This document shows positions 8,276-17,953 of a DNA stretch of 64,000 nucleotides, piece by piece. Within the stretch, counting starts at the first letter, position 1. Each line of letters opens with the position of its first letter. A program made the translations under genes and the position numbers. Below the pieces are notes generated by a model. It did no database searches and was not told where the DNA came from. It saw only the letters and a program-made list of their open reading frames with translations. The DNA lies in contig JAGBNC010000036.1 of NCBI GenBank assembly GCA_017634595.1, positions 1-64,000 on the forward strand, in the 5' to 3' direction. Source of the stretch: Bacteroidales bacterium. GTDB lineage: Bacteria > Bacteroidota > Bacteroidia > Bacteroidales > UBA932.

Positions 8276-9177
8276 GAAAGCCGGTACTACTACTATTATT
8301 ACTGGCTCTTGCCGCATCAGCTCTGCAGGCTCAGAACTTGTCTGACCTCATCATCTCCGAGGCCATGCCCGGCGACAGCACCTCAGTTGTTGATGACTAT
8401 GGCAGATACAGCGACTGGATTGAGATTTTCAACACCTCGCAGGGCACCGTCAACTTTGCAGGGTGTTACCTGAGCGACGACCGTTCCGACTTGCGCAAAT
8501 GCCAGATTACTAAAGACGACCGCTCCACGAAGCTCGGGCCTCGTCAGGTCACGCTCCTGTACGCCACCGGAGATTCCGCCCTCGGAACATATCACCTTAA
8601 CTTCAGGCTTCCTTTAGGTGGCACGGTTTATCTTGTAAGTAATGACGGGCGTACGATAATAGACTCCTTGTCAATACCAGCAACAGTTCCCGCCGGCTGC
8701 AGCATTTCCAAGTTTGCCCATGACAACAAGGAACTCGTATTTGACGACATTCGTGCGGCACAACCCTCGCCACGTTCGCTCAATGGCCGTCATAACCAAA
8801 AGACAAGGGCGCAGATCATGAAAGAGACTGACCCTCACGGATGGACGTTGACGATTATTTCCGTGAGCGTGGTATTCGCCGCCCTTTTGATTCTGTTCCT
8901 CATGTATAACCTGTCCGGCAACATTTTCTCCGGCAAATACAAAACAAAAGGGTCTGGAAAAGCTGATGCCGAGACTGCAGTTGCCATTGCTCTGGCCCTT
9001 GAAAGGTGGTCTGAAGAAGATAGCGGGGTTCCTGCGGCTATAGCCCTGGCCCTACACCTATATTCCAACGACGGCGTCCATGATATAGAGCCGGGGTTTA
9101 TTACAATCAAGCCCCGCCAGGCATCGAATTGGGGGGACAAGAGCCTTACATTCAGAAAAACAACAAATAGAATATGA
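8272..9177 (+). CDS. lamin-tail domain / OadG-type decarboxylase gamma-delta subunit fusion
   Basis: A 301-residue two-part protein. Residues 1-20 are a signal peptide. Residues about 25-150 form a lamin-tail-type (LTD) domain, with the signature [18 protein letters not shown] and a following YLSDD. One transmembrane helix follows at about 190-215 ([20 protein letters not shown]). The C-terminal cytoplasmic tail has the OadG features [12 protein letters not shown] and [12 protein letters not shown], with an ITIKPR strand. OadG/MmdD subunits hold the decarboxylase complex together, and the added periplasmic LTD domain is an adhesion-like extra. The gene overlaps mmdA and the biotin carrier by 4 bp each (ATGA), so the subunits are translationally coupled. 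The fusion is known in Bacteroidales to my recollection, but the LTD role is unexplained. Confidence 0.85.
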   Translation: MRKPVLLLLLLALAASALQAQNLSDLIISEAMPGDSTSVVDDYGRYSDWIEIFNTSQGTVNFAGCYLSDDRSDLRKCQITKDDRSTKLGPRQVTLLYATGDSALGTYHLNFRLPLGGTVYLVSNDGRTIIDSLSIPATVPAGCSISKFAHDNKELVFDDIRAAQPSPRSLNGRHNQKTRAQIMKETDPHGWTLTIISVSVVFAALLILFLMYNLSGNIFSGKYKTKGSGKADAETAVAIALALERWSEEDSGVPAAIALALHLYSNDGVHDIEPGFITIKPRQASNWGDKSLTFRKTTNRI

Positions 9178-9614
9178 AAACATACAATTTCAAGATTAAC
9201 GGCAAAGACTATTCGGTGACCGTCAACTCAGTAGAGGGAAGAAGCGCCGACGTGACTGTGAACGGCAAATCTTATAGTGTTGAAATGGAGAACGAAATGC
9301 CGGCGGCTCCGGTCCAGGCTCCGTCTGCACCTGCACCTGTAGCTCAGGCTCCGGCACCACAAGCAGCCTCTGCGGCGAGTGCCGCACCGGCAGCCGGCAC
9401 CATATCGGTTGTCCGTTCTCCCCTGCCCGGCGTGATTATCAGCGTTGACGTGAAGGAAGGTCAGGTAGTAAAGAAGGGGCAGAAAGTGGCCGTGCTGGAA
9501 GCCATGAAGATGGAAAACGAGATTCAGGCAGAAGCTGACGGCACTGTCAGCGCCATCCTGGTTCAGAAAGGCGACTCGGTCCTGGAAGGGGCTGAAATAC
9601 TTAAACTGGCATAA
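9174..9614 (+). CDS. mmdC: biotin carboxyl carrier subunit of the decarboxylase
   Basis: A 146-residue biotin carrier. An N-terminal beta domain ([15 protein letters not shown], residues 1-40) is followed by an Ala/Pro-rich swinging linker (about 43-75) and a C-terminal biotinyl domain with EAMKMENEI, where Lys112 is the biotinylation site. It shuttles the carboxyl group from the carboxyltransferase to the membrane beta subunit, where decarboxylation drives Na+ export. It lies between the gamma-type subunit and the beta subunit, overlapping both by a few bases. Intact and of normal size. Confidence 0.95.
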   Translation: MKTYNFKINGKDYSVTVNSVEGRSADVTVNGKSYSVEMENEMPAAPVQAPSAPAPVAQAPAPQAASAASAAPAAGTISVVRSPLPGVIISVDVKEGQVVKKGQKVAVLEAMKMENEIQAEADGTVSAILVQKGDSVLEGAEILKLA

Positions 9615-10756
9615 TGGAGCAGGTATTCGACAGTCTGGTTCAATTCTGGCAGTTTACGGGGTTTGCCAACTGCACCTGGCAGCACCTTGCCATGATTGCC
9701 ATCGGCGCCATTTTCATAACCCTAGGAATAGTTAAAGAATGGGAACCGATGTTGCTCGTTCCTATCGGGTTCGGTATCATCATCGGCAACATTCCCATGT
9801 TCCCGGGCCTTAACATCGGCGTGTACGAGGATGGTTCAGTGCTCAACACCTTATATCAAGGTGTGCGGCAAGGCTGGTATCCCCCGCTCATCTTCCTGGG
9901 GATTGGTGCTATGACTGATTTCTCGGCGTTGATTTCCCAACCAAGGCTTATGCTCATCGGAGCTGCTGCACAGATGGGTATTTTCGGAGCTTATTTGCTG
10001 GCCCTTGCTTTCGGATTCTCCCCCAACGAAGCCGGAGCGATTGGCATCATCGGCGGTGCCGACGGCCCTACAGCTATTTTCCTCAGCTCCAAGCTTGCTC
10101 CTGACCTCATGGGAGCCATCGCCGTATGCGCATATTCCTACATGGCTCTTGTCCCTGTCATCCAGAAGCCCATCATGCTGCTTCTGACGACTAAGAAAGA
10201 GCGCCTCATTGAGATGCCTAAGCCCCGCACAGTCAGCCAGAAAGAGAAGATCATCTTCCCTATTATCGGTTTCCTTTGCACCGCTTTCATCGTCCCCTCC
10301 GGTCTCCCGTTGCTCGGCATGCTGTTCTTTGGCAACCTGCTGAAAGAATCCGGAGTAACACGGCGTCTGGCCAATACAGCAGGAGGTCCGCTAATCGATG
10401 TGGTGACCACTCTGATCGGCCTCACCGTGGGCGCTTCTACTCAGGCCGACAAATTCCTTACTGGCAATTCATTGAAGATTTTCGCCCTTGGCCTGGTGTC
10501 ATTCATCATCGCCACAACATGCGGCGTACTCTTCGTGAAAATATGGAATCTATTCCTCAAGCCGGAAAGAAAAATAAACCCTCTTATCGGAAATGCCGGC
10601 GTGTCAGCCGTGCCCGATAGCGCCCGTGTCTCGGAGATAGTGGGACGCGAGGCTAATCCAAATAATCATTTGCTTATGCATGCGATGGCACCTAACGTCG
10701 CAGGCGTGATCGGCTCCGCCGTAGCAGCCGGTATATTACTTGGTTTTCTTGGATAA
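9614..10756 (+). CDS. mmdB: sodium-translocating decarboxylase beta subunit
   Basis: A 380-residue polytopic membrane protein of the OadB/MmdB family, which decarboxylates carboxybiotin and exports Na+. Family blocks: LVPIGFGIIIGNIP, GVRQGWYPPLIFLGIGAMTDF, GIIGGADGPTAIFLSSKLAP (the conserved Asp of the sodium site lies in GGADGPT), SYMALVPVIQKP, and NPLIGNAGVSAVPDSAR. Several hydrophobic helices are separated by short loops. It starts inside the stop codon of the carrier gene (TAATG). Together with mmdA, mmdC and the OadG-like gene it completes a primary Na+ pump driven by decarboxylation, as used in succinate/propionate fermentation. Confidence 0.95.
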   Translation: MEQVFDSLVQFWQFTGFANCTWQHLAMIAIGAIFITLGIVKEWEPMLLVPIGFGIIIGNIPMFPGLNIGVYEDGSVLNTLYQGVRQGWYPPLIFLGIGAMTDFSALISQPRLMLIGAAAQMGIFGAYLLALAFGFSPNEAGAIGIIGGADGPTAIFLSSKLAPDLMGAIAVCAYSYMALVPVIQKPIMLLLTTKKERLIEMPKPRTVSQKEKIIFPIIGFLCTAFIVPSGLPLLGMLFFGNLLKESGVTRRLANTAGGPLIDVVTTLIGLTVGASTQADKFLTGNSLKIFALGLVSFIIATTCGVLFVKIWNLFLKPERKINPLIGNAGVSAVPDSARVSEIVGREANPNNHLLMHAMAPNVAGVIGSAVAAGILLGFLG

Positions 10757-11616
10757 TGAAAAAGCTCTTAATCATTGCATTAAGCGTCCTTTCATGGAGT
10801 TTCGCTTCAGCTCAGGCAACTCATAATGTCATGAGCTGCAATATTCGCATCACGGGCCTTCCCGCCGATGAGGTGGACGGCCGCAGATGGGACGATCGTA
10901 AAGACGTCTGCCTCAAAGTTATCAAATCCCGCAAGCCCGACATCATCTGCATGCAGGAAGTAATTTACGAGTCCTACGCTTACATGAAGAAGAAGCTCAA
11001 CAACTATATAGCCTTCGGATTTGAAGGTCCGGAGATGGATCCCTGGACCGAAGGCTACCATTTCATAGGAAAGAATGTCATATTCTTCAGTAAGAAGCGC
11101 TACGAATTCGTATCCTCAGGTACTTACTGGCTATCGGAGACTCCCCTGATCGGGGGCAGTTCGTCTTGGGAAACCGCCCGTGCACGGCATTGCAACTGGG
11201 TCAGGCTTCGCGACAAACGTACAGGCCGCGAATTCCGCGTACTTGATACTCACCTTGACCATATTACTAAAGAAGCTAAGACCAAACAAACGGAAGTAAT
11301 AATAGCTGAGGCGGAACAATATGCTGCCAATTTCCCCCAGCTGCTCTTCGGAGACTTCAACTCCGGACGCAAGGATGAGCCCTATGCACTTCTGACGGCT
11401 GCCGGCTGGAACGATGCCTATGAAGCAGTGCACGGCAAAGAAGAGACCGGTTTCTCTGCACATGGCTGGAAATTCGACCGCAGCAAAGGACGCCGGATTG
11501 ACTTCATCTACACCCGAGGCGGAGTTGAAGCTTTGAGCGCCGAAATCGTAAAAGACGCCCCCGGCGGCATCTACCCCAGCGACCATTATTTTGTATCCGC
11601 AGTGCTGAAGTTCTAG
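10756..11616 (+). CDS. secreted endonuclease/exonuclease/phosphatase-family protein
   Basis: A 286-residue exported protein with a signal peptide ending at ...SFASAQ (residue 20). All catalytic blocks of the EEP fold are present: SCNIR (Asn29), MQEV (Glu68), DTHLDH (164-169), FGDFNS (Asp200, Asn202), RIDFIY (Asp249) and SDHYFV (Asp276, His277). The fold hydrolyses phosphodiesters or phosphomonoesters in a metal-dependent way. The substrate cannot be told, but secreted Bacteroidota members are often annotated as phosphatases or sphingomyelinase-like. Its start overlaps the mmdB stop by one base, so it is the last gene of that operon. A weak hairpin follows at once. Confidence 0.85.
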   Translation: MKKLLIIALSVLSWSFASAQATHNVMSCNIRITGLPADEVDGRRWDDRKDVCLKVIKSRKPDIICMQEVIYESYAYMKKKLNNYIAFGFEGPEMDPWTEGYHFIGKNVIFFSKKRYEFVSSGTYWLSETPLIGGSSSWETARARHCNWVRLRDKRTGREFRVLDTHLDHITKEAKTKQTEVIIAEAEQYAANFPQLLFGDFNSGRKDEPYALLTAAGWNDAYEAVHGKEETGFSAHGWKFDRSKGRRIDFIYTRGGVEALSAEIVKDAPGGIYPSDHYFVSAVLKF

Positions 11617-11643
11617 CCTTGTTTGGGTAAAAAGCCCGCAAGG
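11617..11643 (+). terminator. possible weak terminator hairpin
   Basis: Directly after the stop of the EEP gene: CCTTG...GGG and CCC...CAAGG pair around a 7-base A-rich loop with a small internal loop. Only a broken T-rich stretch follows. It may end the decarboxylase operon or act as an attenuator before the GLUG genes. Confidence 0.35.
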
Positions 11644-11677
11644 TTTGTATTATACTAAACTATTAACCTTCTATCGT

Positions 11678-14600
11678 ATGCTAAAAAAGTATTTGCCAGG
11701 CTTATGCCTGATGGTAATGCTTTCGGCGACGGGCTGTCACACGGAAAAACCCGAACCACCCGAACCCGAAGCGCAGACCCAGAAGATGACGCTTGTCGCC
11801 ATGCAGATCGAATCCAAGACTTACGTTGGCACTCCTCTGGACGGGAAAATACCCATCCTCTGGGAGCCAAACGATGAGATTTGGGTGCGTTCAGCAGCAC
11901 AGAAAGACGGCACACCCGGAAACCGTTTCACTACCACCGCCCAGGACATAATGATGGACGGCAAAGTGGCACAGTTCAACGGTGAAGCCCTCGATGCAGG
12001 TCCTTATGTGGCCGTCTATCCCTATTCTCTGGTAACACAGAGTTCCGACAATCGTTCAGTGGTATTTGAAGTGCCTCAGAGCCAGGAATATGTATCCGGC
12101 AGTTTCGGGCACAACGCAAATCTGTCCGCAGCCCTATGGGAAAGGGGCAGCCGCATTACTTTCAGCAGCCTTGCCGGTTCTCTGCACCTGCAGCTCAAAG
12201 GTCATTCTGAACTGCATAAAATTGTAGTTTCCGACAACGACCCCGCCTTCGCGCTGTGGGGAAAATGCACGCTCACCATCAGCCAGGACGGCAAGCAGAT
12301 CGAGTCTGTCGTGTGGAGCAACGATGCGTCCAACCGCAACGAGCTGTCACTCGACCTCGGTAAAGATGTCACACTCGGAACCGCCCTGCCTTCCGACTTC
12401 TATCTGGTAGTTCCTGAAGGCGCATTTGCCAAGGGCCTCACTATCACCATGTTCGATGCAGCCGGCAACGTTGTCAACACTTTGGTAGATAACAACAGCT
12501 ACTCTGTCAAGAGCAATCAGATGCTCGTAGTCGGGCATGAAGAGAAGCCGTTCAGCAAAGGTGAAGGTACAGAAGCCGATCCTTACCAGATCTCGGCTCC
12601 TGCCGATCTTCAAATGATGGCAGAGCTCTGCAATGGCGCAGATTACAGCAAGTATATCGACAAATACTATGTGCAGACGTCAGACATCAATATGAATGAC
12701 GTAAAGCACAAGGTCATAGGCAACACATCCGTCAAAGCATTCAAAGGCAAGTATGACGGACGCGGCTTTACCATCAGCAATCTTGCTCCAGAAGCAGATA
12801 AAGGCAAAGCGGCCGGCATGTTTGGTTACACCACCGATGCTGAAATCAAGAATATTAAGATCGACGGTTATACCAATACCGGTGACAACGGAGAGCAAGG
12901 CATGATAGCCGGCCGTGCCACCAATTCCACATTCAGCAACATCAGCATCAATGCCAACGCACACTTTGTAAAGTGCGCCTGCGGCGGTGTTGTTGGATAT
13001 ATGGAAGGAGGCAAGATCAACGATTGCTACGTACAGGGTTTCATACAGAACGAAAAGTATGGTGACTTCCAGGGAGTTACCGTAGTTTCCGCTGTGGGCG
13101 GAATAGTCGGCTACGCAAACAATGCAGAGATATCCAACTGCAACGTCAAGGGCAACGTTACAGCTGCAGGCGAGCAGCTCGGCGGCATAGCGGGTCAGGT
13201 ATCCAACTGTACCATCGACAATTGCAAAGTCCTCGACGGTTCTACTGTAACCGGTGACAACTACTATGTCGGCGGTATCGCCGGCGAGATGCTTTCCGGA
13301 GGCAAGATCACCAACTGCGAAGTGCAGGCTCATGTGGTCTGCTGGTATCCCGGCGCAGCCGGCATCGTGGCATGGGTACAGAGCGGCGACATCAGCGGAT
13401 GCGTTGTGGGCTCCAATGCCCAGGTCCGTACCGGACAGGACAAGGCCGGCGGTATCGTAGCCTACATTTATCATAAGAACACCGCACAGAAGGTCAATAT
13501 CAGCGACTGTTCCGTGTACTGCGAGGTTGCCGCTGCATATTCAGTGGGCGGTATCGTCGGAGAGTGTAACCCCACACACGATGATTCTGAGATCAACATC
13601 TGGAACTGCGCTTATGTAGGAGGCGAGATTATAGACGCCGGCTATCACACTGGCAAATGGACAATGATCGGAGGTCTGGTGGCATGGGCCAGGATGGGCT
13701 CTTCCGCGGCTACATTGAACATTGTCAACTGCTTCAGCAGTCCCGCTACCATGCGCTGCGACTTCCCTCAGGGCCTCGAAGTTGACCTCGGGGGATTCAT
13801 CGGCGAGCAAGGCGGAGCCAATGCAAAGGTAAACATCCAAGGCTGCTACAACACCCTCGCCCTTGGCAGGCTGGTTATCAACAGCAATCAGGTCATTGAC
13901 AGCAAGTATTATCAATACGGAGCTCTTATCGGCAACCCGACCAAGACCAACATGCAGGATGTATTCTACCTGAGCAGCCTCAGACCGTTCGGAAAAGAAA
14001 ACAGCGGTGAGCAACAGCGCGTGATGAGCCTCAGCAACAGGCACATGACCGACGGCACGATGCTCGGATACCTTAATGGTTTCCAGGCTTCCTATACTGG
14101 TCCTCTGACACTTAAGAAGTGGGTCGCCAGCGCAAGCGGGCTCCCCGTTCTCGAAGGTATGATAGCCAACCCGTCCATGGGCAAGCAGAAAGCGCTCAGG
14201 GTAAGCCTTATCGGAGATTCCCTCTCCACCTTCGACGGTTATGCTCCTCACGGCTATCAGGGAAGCCGCGCACCTAACGGATACCGCTGCCACTACCCTA
14301 CCGGCGACGGCAACGTAACCTCCGCGTCCCAGACTTACTGGTACATTCTCACCTACGATCTTCTCAAGAATGCCGTCTGGGACACCAACCTGGCATTCTC
14401 CGGAACTGCAACTACACGTTGCACCAACACTTCCTATTCAGATAAGTATTGGTACGGACAGGACTTCTGCACCCGTTACATTGAAAACGGAGGCATGGGT
14501 TCTCCCGACATCATCATCATCAACGGCGGCGCCAACGACTGGGCTCACGGAATCTACAACATCCTTGGCAACCAGAAGCTTGTCCGCTATCCTACCGTCA

Positions 14601-15133
14601 CTCCTCACCGTCCGGACGATACTGCCATGAATGCAGCATATGCCGTAGCAGATGCATGCAAGACGCTTGAAGAGGCGAAGGCCCTGCCCGATGCTACATT
14701 CATCGAGGCATACCTCAAGCTCATACGCATGATGACCCTGCAGTACCCTCACGTCAAGATTATCGTGCTCATCCATGACACCCTTACCCCCGACGTCGAG
14801 GAATCCCTGCTTCACATCGCCGACCATTACGACAACTGCCGTGCGGTCGACCTCTACGCAGTCAACGGATTCAACGACCTTGGATGGAACTTCGAGTATC
14901 TCGAAAAGGGCTACCAGCCCAACATGCCCAAGCATGACTTCAACTGGAACAACGTTGTCAAGACAGGTGACCTGAGGCAGAACTGCAGCGACCACTACTC
15001 CGCTGTTGCAATGAAGTTCATTGCCAACAAGATCTACAATGAGCTCGGAAGCTGGCTGGAATCATCTGCCGACTATAATGAATCCAACGGCGGTTCTATC
15101 AACAATTTTGATAACATTAACGGACAATGGTGA
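11678..15133 (+). CDS. GLUG-repeat lipoprotein with C-terminal SGNH/GDSL hydrolase
   Basis: A 1151-residue surface-type lipoprotein. The signal peptide ends in lipobox SATGC (Cys about 20). Residues about 35-290 form a fimbrillin-like domain shared with two other lipoproteins in this window (landmarks ALWGKC and FYLVVPEGAF). Residues about 300-800 hold many GLUG-type repeats (GGVVGYM, GGIVGYANN, GGIAGQV, GGIAGEM, GGIVAYI, GGIVGEC). Residues about 840-1115 are an SGNH hydrolase: block I IGDSLS (Gly846-Asp-Ser), block III GGAND (from 950) and block V SDHY (Asp1105). This looks like a repeat-rich adhesin carrying an esterase or deacetylase. ATG 11678 is preferred over an upstream in-frame TTG because it begins the signal peptide. 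The next gene starts in its stop codon (TGATG). No substrate can be inferred. Confidence 0.82.
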   Translation: MLKKYLPGLCLMVMLSATGCHTEKPEPPEPEAQTQKMTLVAMQIESKTYVGTPLDGKIPILWEPNDEIWVRSAAQKDGTPGNRFTTTAQDIMMDGKVAQFNGEALDAGPYVAVYPYSLVTQSSDNRSVVFEVPQSQEYVSGSFGHNANLSAALWERGSRITFSSLAGSLHLQLKGHSELHKIVVSDNDPAFALWGKCTLTISQDGKQIESVVWSNDASNRNELSLDLGKDVTLGTALPSDFYLVVPEGAFAKGLTITMFDAAGNVVNTLVDNNSYSVKSNQMLVVGHEEKPFSKGEGTEADPYQISAPADLQMMAELCNGADYSKYIDKYYVQTSDINMNDVKHKVIGNTSVKAFKGKYDGRGFTISNLAPEADKGKAAGMFGYTTDAEIKNIKIDGYTNTGDNGEQGMIAGRATNSTFSNISINANAHFVKCACGGVVGYMEGGKINDCYVQGFIQNEKYGDFQGVTVVSAVGGIVGYANNAEISNCNVKGNVTAAGEQLGGIAGQVSNCTIDNCKVLDGSTVTGDNYYVGGIAGEMLSGGKITNCEVQAHVVCWYPGAAGIVAWVQSGDISGCVVGSNAQVRTGQDKAGGIVAYIYHKNTAQKVNISDCSVYCEVAAAYSVGGIVGECNPTHDDSEINIWNCAYVGGEIIDAGYHTGKWTMIGGLVAWARMGSSAATLNIVNCFSSPATMRCDFPQGLEVDLGGFIGEQGGANAKVNIQGCYNTLALGRLVINSNQVIDSKYYQYGALIGNPTKTNMQDVFYLSSLRPFGKENSGEQQRVMSLSNRHMTDGTMLGYLNGFQASYTGPLTLKKWVASASGLPVLEGMIANPSMGKQKALRVSLIGDSLSTFDGYAPHGYQGSRAPNGYRCHYPTGDGNVTSASQTYWYILTYDLLKNAVWDTNLAFSGTATTRCTNTSYSDKYWYGQDFCTRYIENGGMGSPDIIIINGGANDWAHGIYNILGNQKLVRYPTVTPHRPDDTAMNAAYAVADACKTLEEAKALPDATFIEAYLKLIRMMTLQYPHVKIIVLIHDTLTPDVEESLLHIADHYDNCRAVDLYAVNGFNDLGWNFEYLEKGYQPNMPKHDFNWNNVVKTGDLRQNCSDHYSAVAMKFIANKIYNELGSWLESSADYNESNGGSINNFDNINGQW

Positions 15134-17829
15134 TGAAAACAAGATACATACTTCCAATTCTGCTGTCAGCGGCGGCAGTGCTGGCCGCTTGCAACAAAGA
15201 GCAGGCTGTTTCCTCCGGCACTGAATCCGGAGAGCTTGTAACACTGGAGGCTTCTCTCGGCGAGCCCGGGACCAAGATTCACTTCACCGGCGACAATGGC
15301 AGTTACACCGAGGCCAAATGGGAGGCCGACGACTGCATCTGGGTCCGCAGCGACACTCAGCCTTACTGGGAAGCCGGCGATTGCTTCACGACAAGTGCTG
15401 CCGACATCTCATCCGACGGGCATTCAGCAAAGTTTACGGGCCGCACCCGCAAGGACGGCAAAATGAGTGCAGTGTACCCTTATAATCTGGTGAGCAGCAA
15501 TTCCAACAATGACCTTGTCACGCTCGAGATTCCCGACACCCAGAGCATCGTTCCCGGAGATTGTGCCAAACACACAAATCCCGCCATTGCTTTCTGGGCC
15601 GACGGTTCAAGCAGCTTCGCTATGAACTATGTCTTCGGAGCTGTCAAGTTCAGCCTCAAGGGAGAAGGTCTCAAAGTGAGTTCATTCGAACTGCTTGACG
15701 CCAACTCTTCCAACCATCTCTGGGGTCCTTGCGATGTCCAGCCCGACTACGAGGCAAAGGGCATCAAGTCCATCGTCATGCATGGCGGGCCGGCTTCCGG
15801 CAAGCTGTCGCTGGTCCCTGAGGGTGAAATCACCCTGGGTGCGACTCCATACGAGTTCTATGTCATGCTCCCCGAAGGATCTTTGTCCGACGGCTTTGTC
15901 CTTAAAGCCCTTGACCAGTCAGGCAAGACAATCGCCAAACTCATGTCCGGGAAGGCCAACACCATAGTGCGCGGCAAAGTGGTCAAAATGCCCACCGCTG
16001 TCATGAAGGAGGCCACTCAGGAAGAAGGCGGCAGCCTTGAGGGAAGCGGCATAGAGGCAGATCCGTACCTTATCAACACAGCCGAAGACTTAAACACTAT
16101 GGCAAAGCTCATCAATGCTGAAGAGACTTATGAGCAGTATGCCGACAAGGTGTACAAGCAGACGGCTGCGATTGATTTCAACATGAAGGAGTTCTCCCCT
16201 GTCAGCCCTCTTGCCGCCAAGCCTTTCAAGGGCAAGTATGATGGCCAAGGCTTCAACATCGGCCATGTTTCGACGTCCGGATATGACGCCCAGAATCCTG
16301 CCAGCGGTTTGTTCGCTTATGCAGAGAATGCCACATTCTCCAACATAGTAGTTGCTTTCCGCAATAACACCGGTAATTTCAACCGTGTCGGAGGTATTGT
16401 CGGCTACGCCAAGAACTGCACAATTTCCAATTGCGAGATTAGCAGAGGCAGCTTGAGCGCATCTGCGAACATGTGCGCGGGTATTGTTGCAGACATGGAT
16501 GGCGGCACTATCAGCAATTGCAAGGCGTCACTCATAAGTTTCAATAACTCAAAGAACTATGCCGGAGCAATCGTAGCACATGCTCATGGAGGAGCTACAA
16601 TCAGCGACTGTTCTGTCAAATCCGTCCAGGTATCCGGAGGTAACGAAATCGGCGGAATTGTCGGCAAACTTGACGCCGGCTCAATAAGCTCCTGCTCGAT
16701 ACAGAACACAAAAGTTACCGCCACTGAAGAAGACGCGGGCGGAATTGTGGGCTGGTGCGTTGAAAAGAGCTCAATCAAGGACTGCTCGGTGAGTGATAAT
16801 TCCGTAATCACCGCCGGTAAATACTACGCTGGTGGAATAGTCGGCCTTGTACAACTGTCAACCCTTGAGAATTGCAATGTAGAGGCTTCTGAGATTGGCG
16901 GCTCACAGCGCAACGGCGGTATTGCCGGTTACATGAAGGTAACCCCTTCCACTTTCATCAACTGCTCTGTAAGTAATGGAAGCAAGGTCACCGGATCGCT
17001 TAATATCGGTGGTATCACCGGCTGGATGGACCTGGGTACAATCAAGGGCTGTTCGTTCGTCGGCAGTACCATTGACGCTACGGGCGACGGCGCAGGCGGA
17101 ATAGTCGGCCGCGCCATTTCCAAGAGCGGTGGAGACAATGTTATAGACGGATGCTGGATTGAACAATCCGAAATAAAAGGCACCTACAGTGTGGCTGGCA
17201 TAGTCGGATATGCATATCCCGATGCAAACGGTGTACTTATCATCACCAACAGCGGAGTCAAATCCGGCACTGTACATCCTACCCTCTGCGACACAGGCGG
17301 CGACCCTGCCAAGGGTGACTGCATGTGCGGTGGAATCGTGGGATGGATGAGGCTAAAGGATTCCGGCAGCAAAGCATACGTATATAACTGCTATTCATAC
17401 CTTTCCGGCGGCTTCGTCTGCGACCTTCCCATGGTGCATCCTTCAGTCGGCGGTCTGGTGGGCTACGGCTCCGTGTCCGCAGCTGGTGAACTGGTTATGG
17501 CAAACTGCATCAGCAACCTGACGCAACAGAATATCACCGTTGCAGGAAGTGTCATTTCTGACATCAGCAGCGACGCTTCTGTCGGTGCCCTGTTCGGCGC
17601 CATGCCCAATTCCTCCAACATCAAGGCACATGACTGCCACTTCATTGACAGCCTGTCCGCCGGTGCTGCTGGATCCGATGTGGTCCTTGAGAACCTGCAC
17701 AACTACCCTGCCGCAGAATTCTTGAACAACAACGCGATTCTCAACAGCCTGAATTCCTTTGCTTCAGCAGAAAGCAAATATACTCTCAACCAGTGGTCTT
17801 TGGCCGACGGACTGCCGTTGACAAAGTAA
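15133..17829 (+). CDS. GLUG-repeat lipoprotein with fimbrillin-like N-terminus
   Basis: An 898-residue lipoprotein, paralogous to its upstream neighbour. The signal peptide ends in AVLAAC (Cys about 19). The N-terminal fimbrillin-like domain (about 35-290) has landmarks HLWGPC and FYVMLPEGSL. From about 300 onward come GLUG-type repeats (GGIVGYAKN, GGIVGKL, GGIVGWC, GGIVGLV, GGIAGYM, GGITGWM, GGIVGRA, AGIVGYA, GGIVGWM, GGLVGYG). There is no hydrolase domain: the protein ends soon after the repeats. ATG 15133 overlaps the upstream stop (TGATG); an in-frame ATG at 15127 is possible. A strong terminator follows, so the pair forms one unit. Probably surface-exposed, perhaps adhesive. Confidence 0.82.
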   Translation: MKTRYILPILLSAAAVLAACNKEQAVSSGTESGELVTLEASLGEPGTKIHFTGDNGSYTEAKWEADDCIWVRSDTQPYWEAGDCFTTSAADISSDGHSAKFTGRTRKDGKMSAVYPYNLVSSNSNNDLVTLEIPDTQSIVPGDCAKHTNPAIAFWADGSSSFAMNYVFGAVKFSLKGEGLKVSSFELLDANSSNHLWGPCDVQPDYEAKGIKSIVMHGGPASGKLSLVPEGEITLGATPYEFYVMLPEGSLSDGFVLKALDQSGKTIAKLMSGKANTIVRGKVVKMPTAVMKEATQEEGGSLEGSGIEADPYLINTAEDLNTMAKLINAEETYEQYADKVYKQTAAIDFNMKEFSPVSPLAAKPFKGKYDGQGFNIGHVSTSGYDAQNPASGLFAYAENATFSNIVVAFRNNTGNFNRVGGIVGYAKNCTISNCEISRGSLSASANMCAGIVADMDGGTISNCKASLISFNNSKNYAGAIVAHAHGGATISDCSVKSVQVSGGNEIGGIVGKLDAGSISSCSIQNTKVTATEEDAGGIVGWCVEKSSIKDCSVSDNSVITAGKYYAGGIVGLVQLSTLENCNVEASEIGGSQRNGGIAGYMKVTPSTFINCSVSNGSKVTGSLNIGGITGWMDLGTIKGCSFVGSTIDATGDGAGGIVGRAISKSGGDNVIDGCWIEQSEIKGTYSVAGIVGYAYPDANGVLIITNSGVKSGTVHPTLCDTGGDPAKGDCMCGGIVGWMRLKDSGSKAYVYNCYSYLSGGFVCDLPMVHPSVGGLVGYGSVSAAGELVMANCISNLTQQNITVAGSVISDISSDASVGALFGAMPNSSNIKAHDCHFIDSLSAGAAGSDVVLENLHNYPAAEFLNNNAILNSLNSFASAESKYTLNQWSLADGLPLTK

Positions 17830-17848
17830 CTCGTATTCACTGTTTATC

Positions 17849-17881
17849 AGGGCCGGGCCGTTAAAAGTCCGGCCCTTTTTG
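17849..17881 (+). terminator. rho-independent terminator after the GLUG pair
   Basis: AGGGCCGG (17849-17856) pairs with CCGGCCCT (17869-17876) around a 12-base loop, followed by a run of T. A typical intrinsic terminator, 20 bp after the stop codon. Confidence 0.85.
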
Positions 17882-17899
17882 TTTCCCGCGCCCCAATTG

Positions 17900-17931
17900 T
17901 TTGTTATTCATCTGTATTTTTTGTATTTTTG
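17900..17931 (+). promoter_or_regulatory. promoter of the V-type ATPase operon
   Basis: TTTG (17900-17903), a 20-bp spacer, then TATTTTTG (17924-17931): a complete Bacteroidota -33/-7 promoter, ending 22 bp before ATG 17954. Confidence 0.7.
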
Positions 17932-17953
17932 AAGATTGAATAATATTTCTATT

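Noticed and set aside
6713-10756. Propionyl-CoA carboxylase instead of decarboxylase
   Set aside because: There is no biotin carboxylase gene, and the OadG-like and OadB-like membrane subunits are present, which indicates a Na+-pumping decarboxylase.
12680-14293. Long minus-strand frames opposite the GLUG lipoproteins
   Set aside because: They mirror the repeats of the plus-strand genes, have no family motif and no promoter, and the plus-strand frames have clear signal peptides and domains.
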